A stretch of 8,392 nt of DNA from assembly GCA_016650185.1 (NCBI GenBank), contig JAENWE010000140.1, positions 1 to 8,392 of the forward strand, given 5' to 3'. Source of the stretch: Vicinamibacteria bacterium (GTDB lineage: Bacteria > Acidobacteriota > Vicinamibacteria > Fen-336 > JAGNNV01). The position numbers were made by a program, and so were the translations under genes. Every line of letters starts with the position of its first letter. Position 1 is the first letter of the stretch. The notes under the pieces were generated by a model that was not told where the DNA came from, ran no database searches, and was given only the letters and a program-made list of their open reading frames with translations. This document shows, one piece after another, positions 6,611 to 8,392 of this stretch.

Positions 6611-6624
6611 TTTCACGTGAAACA
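6609..6624. promoter_or_regulatory. parS centromere site (ParB-binding palindrome)
   Basis: The plus strand reads CGTTTCACGTGAAACA. The inner 14 bases (6610-6623, GTTTCACGTGAAAC) form a perfect palindrome, and the 16-mer differs from the widespread parS consensus TGTTTCACGTGAAACA only at its first base. It overlaps the last codons and stop of rsmG (Cys-Phe-Thr-stop) and lies about 41 bases upstream of parA. This is a classic location for origin-proximal parS and is where the ParB encoded here would load. No second copy with this core was found in the window. Confidence 0.95.
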
Positions 6625-7146
6625 TCGGCGCTGGGCCGATGACCCGAACCTCAGGGGTATCACCTCGGCCCCGCGAAGCGGCGGCCCACCGAAGACCAGC
6701 ACGCTGCCGCCCGGCAGCAGGAGGGGGCGAAGGCTCTCGGGGGCTAGCCCTACCGCGCGCATGGTCACCATCGCGGCGCGGGGTCCGCGGTAGGCCTCGC
6801 TCCGTTCGCGCAGGACCGTCACGTTGGCCGAGCCCATTTCTCTCGCCGCCTCTCTAAGAAATGCCCACCGCTTGGCTCGGGGCTCGAGAAGCGTAAACGC
6901 CAAGTCTGGGCGAAGGGCCGCCAGAATCAATCCTGGGGAACCGTTTCCGGACCCCACGTCGATCAGGGGCGCCACCAGCAAGCCCTCGGCTCCCAGGATG
7001 GGGAGGACGAGCATTTCGAACGCGTCCAACCTTTTCTCCGCCCCGGTCAGGTTGATCCTGGGGGCCCATCGCAATAGACAGTCGAGGTATCGGTTCAGGC
7101 GCAGACGGGCGCGCTCGTCTGTAACCGCGGTTTGCTCGTGAACCAC
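6613..7146 (-). CDS. rsmG: 16S rRNA (guanine-527-N7)-methyltransferase RsmG (GidB), short and divergent
   Basis: RsmG methylates G527 of 16S rRNA using S-adenosylmethionine. The SAM-binding motif LIDVGSGNGSPGL is at 61-73, followed by RPDLAFTLLEPRAKRWAFLREAARE, matching the family's RPxxxFTLLDS...KRVxFL stretch. The N-terminal helix LLRWAPRINLTG (24-35) is also typical. From GTG 7144-7146 the protein has 177 residues, short for the family (about 207 in E. coli). An upstream ATG (7216-7218) would add 24 residues but overlaps yidC by 56 bases and encodes an atypical, proline- and arginine-rich sequence. The GTG lies 16 bases after the yidC stop and has AAGGAG just before it, so it is preferred. 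The usual RHxxDS motif reads LPILGA here, and the C-terminus is trimmed to end in parS. The RsmG assignment is solid; full activity is less sure. Confidence 0.87.
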   Translation of the reverse strand: MVHEQTAVTDERARLRLNRYLDCLLRWAPRINLTGAEKRLDAFEMLVLPILGAEGLLVAPLIDVGSGNGSPGLILAALRPDLAFTLLEPRAKRWAFLREAAREMGSANVTVLRERSEAYRGPRAAMVTMRAVGLAPESLRPLLLPGGSVLVFGGPPLRGAEVIPLRFGSSAQRRCFT

Positions 7147-7148
7147 GT

Positions 7149-7154
7149 CTCCTT
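7149..7154 (-). promoter_or_regulatory. Ribosome binding site deciding the rsmG start
   Basis: The coding strand has AAGGAG only two bases before GTG 7144-7146, closer than the usual five to nine. It is nonetheless the only good Shine-Dalgarno near the family-supported start, and it sits in the 16 bases between the yidC stop and that GTG. Confidence 0.5.
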
Positions 7155-7162
7155 CGAAACCG

Positions 7163-8392
7163 CTAGGAGCCCGCGGTCTTGGCTTTGGGAAACAGATGCG
7201 GGGCGAAGTACATCGCAAGCACTTGAAGGATGATCGCGGCCAGGTTTGAAACGAACCAATAGAGGTTCAGGCCGGCCGGCGCCCAGGCGAACATGCCTGA
7301 GAAGATCACGGGCATGAGCAACATCATCCTTTGTTGGGCGGGATCCACGGCCGGCGCGGGCATGATCTTCTGCATGGTGATCATCGAAATACCTGAAAGA
7401 ACCGGGGTTATGAACAGCGGATCCTTGAGACTCAGGTCAGGGATCCAAAGAAACGGCGCGCCCTTCAGGTCCACAGAGATGTCGAGCATTCGGTAGAACG
7501 CAAAGAAGAATGGCATGGTGAGCAGTGTCGGGAGGCATCCGGTGGCTGTCTGGCGAACCATGTTGATGCCGTTCTTCTCGTACACGTCAGCGATTTCCTT
7601 CTGCATTTGCTGTCGTTTGGGGTCCGTCAGAGACAGTCGTTTGTATCGCTCTTGCACCGCGCGAATTTGGGGACCGACTTTGGCCATTTTCGCCGACGAT
7701 AGAATGGCGTAGAGACGGAGCGGCCCCATCGCCGCCGAAATCCCTATGGTCAGCAAGATGATGGCTACGCCAAAATTCCCAACCCGTGCGTTGACCGCCC
7801 GGAGCGCCCGGGTCAGAGGGACCACGATCGGGCCGATCCAGCTTCCTACGGGCACGATTTTCTCGGCCCCGAGCCCAAGCGAATGCAAGCGGTCGTAGTC
7901 CTTCGCGCCAATCGTCAAAGCCACGGGGGGCGCCACCAGAATCTCCACGTCGGCGGCGGTGCCGTTGACCGTCGCGTTTGCGGTGGCCTCGATCGCGGTC
8001 CCGTCCTCCTTCGTCATGATGACCGCAAAGTACTTGTTCTCAATGCCGATCAGTTTTCCGCGAATCTCCCGGGGTTCGGCCAATGCCGTCGGAGGAATGC
8101 GGATGTCGTTGCCCGCGGCGTCGATCTCGACCACGCCCGGGGGGAGGTAACCGCGTAAGCTCTTCTCTTCGTCCGAGGGTTGACCGAAGCCGGGACCCCA
8201 GAAAACGCGGATTGGTAGGACCGCCCCGTTTTCCTTCACCTGTGCCTCGATCCGAAAAGCACGGCCCTCTTTGATGCTCCGAATCGTCTTGGTCGCAACC
8301 AGCGAGCCGTCTGAGAACTCGAAGCGGGCCCCTCGGTTCGGACCCTCGTTTACGTCCGTAACGCGGAAGAGTCCCGCCCTAAGCCGCGCATC
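7163..8392 (-). CDS. yidC: Membrane protein insertase YidC/Oxa1, 5' end cut by window edge
   Basis: YidC inserts and folds inner-membrane proteins, alone or with SecYEG, and known clients include Fo subunits of ATP synthase. The frame is open to base 8392, giving 409 visible residues; TM1 and the start lie outside. Residues 1 to about 185 belong to the periplasmic beta-sandwich domain of diderm YidC (from DARLRAGLFRV through VFWGPGFG and EIRGKLIGIENKYFAVIM). The 60KD_IMP insertase core follows: TM2 at about 205-225; the cytoplasmic hairpin (AKMAKVGPQIRAVQERYK...QKEIADVYEKNGIN); TM3 at about 286-303 (CLPTLLTMPFFFAFYRML); the APFLWIPDLSLKDP loop; TM4 at about 326-344; and TM5-TM6 at about 357-397 (LLMPVIFSGMFAWAPAGLNLYW). 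The groove arginine expected in TM2 appears to be serine. rsmG follows, while jag and mnmE, often found here, are absent. Confidence 0.97.
   Translation of the reverse strand, partial: DARLRAGLFRVTDVNEGPNRGARFEFSDGSLVATKTIRSIKEGRAFRIEAQVKENGAVLPIRVFWGPGFGQPSDEEKSLRGYLPPGVVEIDAAGNDIRIPPTALAEPREIRGKLIGIENKYFAVIMTKEDGTAIEATANATVNGTAADVEILVAPPVALTIGAKDYDRLHSLGLGAEKIVPVGSWIGPIVVPLTRALRAVNARVGNFGVAIILLTIGISAAMGPLRLYAILSSAKMAKVGPQIRAVQERYKRLSLTDPKRQQMQKEIADVYEKNGINMVRQTATGCLPTLLTMPFFFAFYRMLDISVDLKGAPFLWIPDLSLKDPLFITPVLSGISMITMQKIMPAPAVDPAQQRMMLLMPVIFSGMFAWAPAGLNLYWFVSNLAAIILQVLAMYFAPHLFPKAKTAGS

Noticed and set aside
7147..7218. An extended RsmG N-terminus from ATG 7216-7218.
   Set aside because: The extra 24 residues are encoded within the conserved end of yidC, are not RsmG-like, and would give a 56-base overlap. 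GTG 7144-7146 fits the family start and has AAGGAG upstream, though its spacing is tight.

Overview
The window is a densely packed, GC-rich bacterial chromosome segment in which every supported gene lies on the minus strand. Transcription order therefore runs from high to low coordinates: yidC (partial) > rsmG > [parS] > parA > parB > bactofilin > selD > atpH > atpA > atpG > atpD (partial). No gap between genes exceeds about 120 bases. I see no RNA genes, insertion sequences, CRISPR arrays or clear intrinsic terminators.

The yidC-rsmG-parAB part is typical of the neighbourhood of the replication origin. One near-perfect parS centromere site overlaps the stop codon of rsmG, just upstream of parA. 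ParA, ParB, parS and a small bactofilin make up a chromosome-segregation and cell-organisation module. YidC is the diderm type with a periplasmic domain, so the cell is Gram-negative. yidC-rsmG-parAB-bactofilin next to F1 ATP synthase genes resembles Deltaproteobacteria/Desulfobacterota-type layouts. That placement is an inference from gene order; no marker tree was run.

The most notable gene is selD (selenophosphate synthetase). An in-frame TGA at 4489-4491 would make an automatic caller begin the gene at a GTG inside the conserved core, losing 74 residues. The reading frame in fact continues upstream of the TGA to an ATG at 4546-4548, giving a normal 346-residue enzyme. The TGA falls exactly at the catalytic Cys/Sec position (U-x-x-K). 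A strong stem-loop that starts at the TGA itself lies immediately downstream. This is best read as a selenocysteine-containing SelD, which implies that the organism decodes selenocysteine.

The second half is an F1-only ATP synthase cluster (delta, alpha, gamma, beta). The Fo genes a, c and b, which often precede atpH, are absent, and selD occupies that place. Smaller oddities are a near-duplicate 19-20 base repeat in the atpH-atpA spacer, two mutually exclusive hairpins between parS and parA, a YidC lacking the usual groove arginine, and a short, divergent RsmG.
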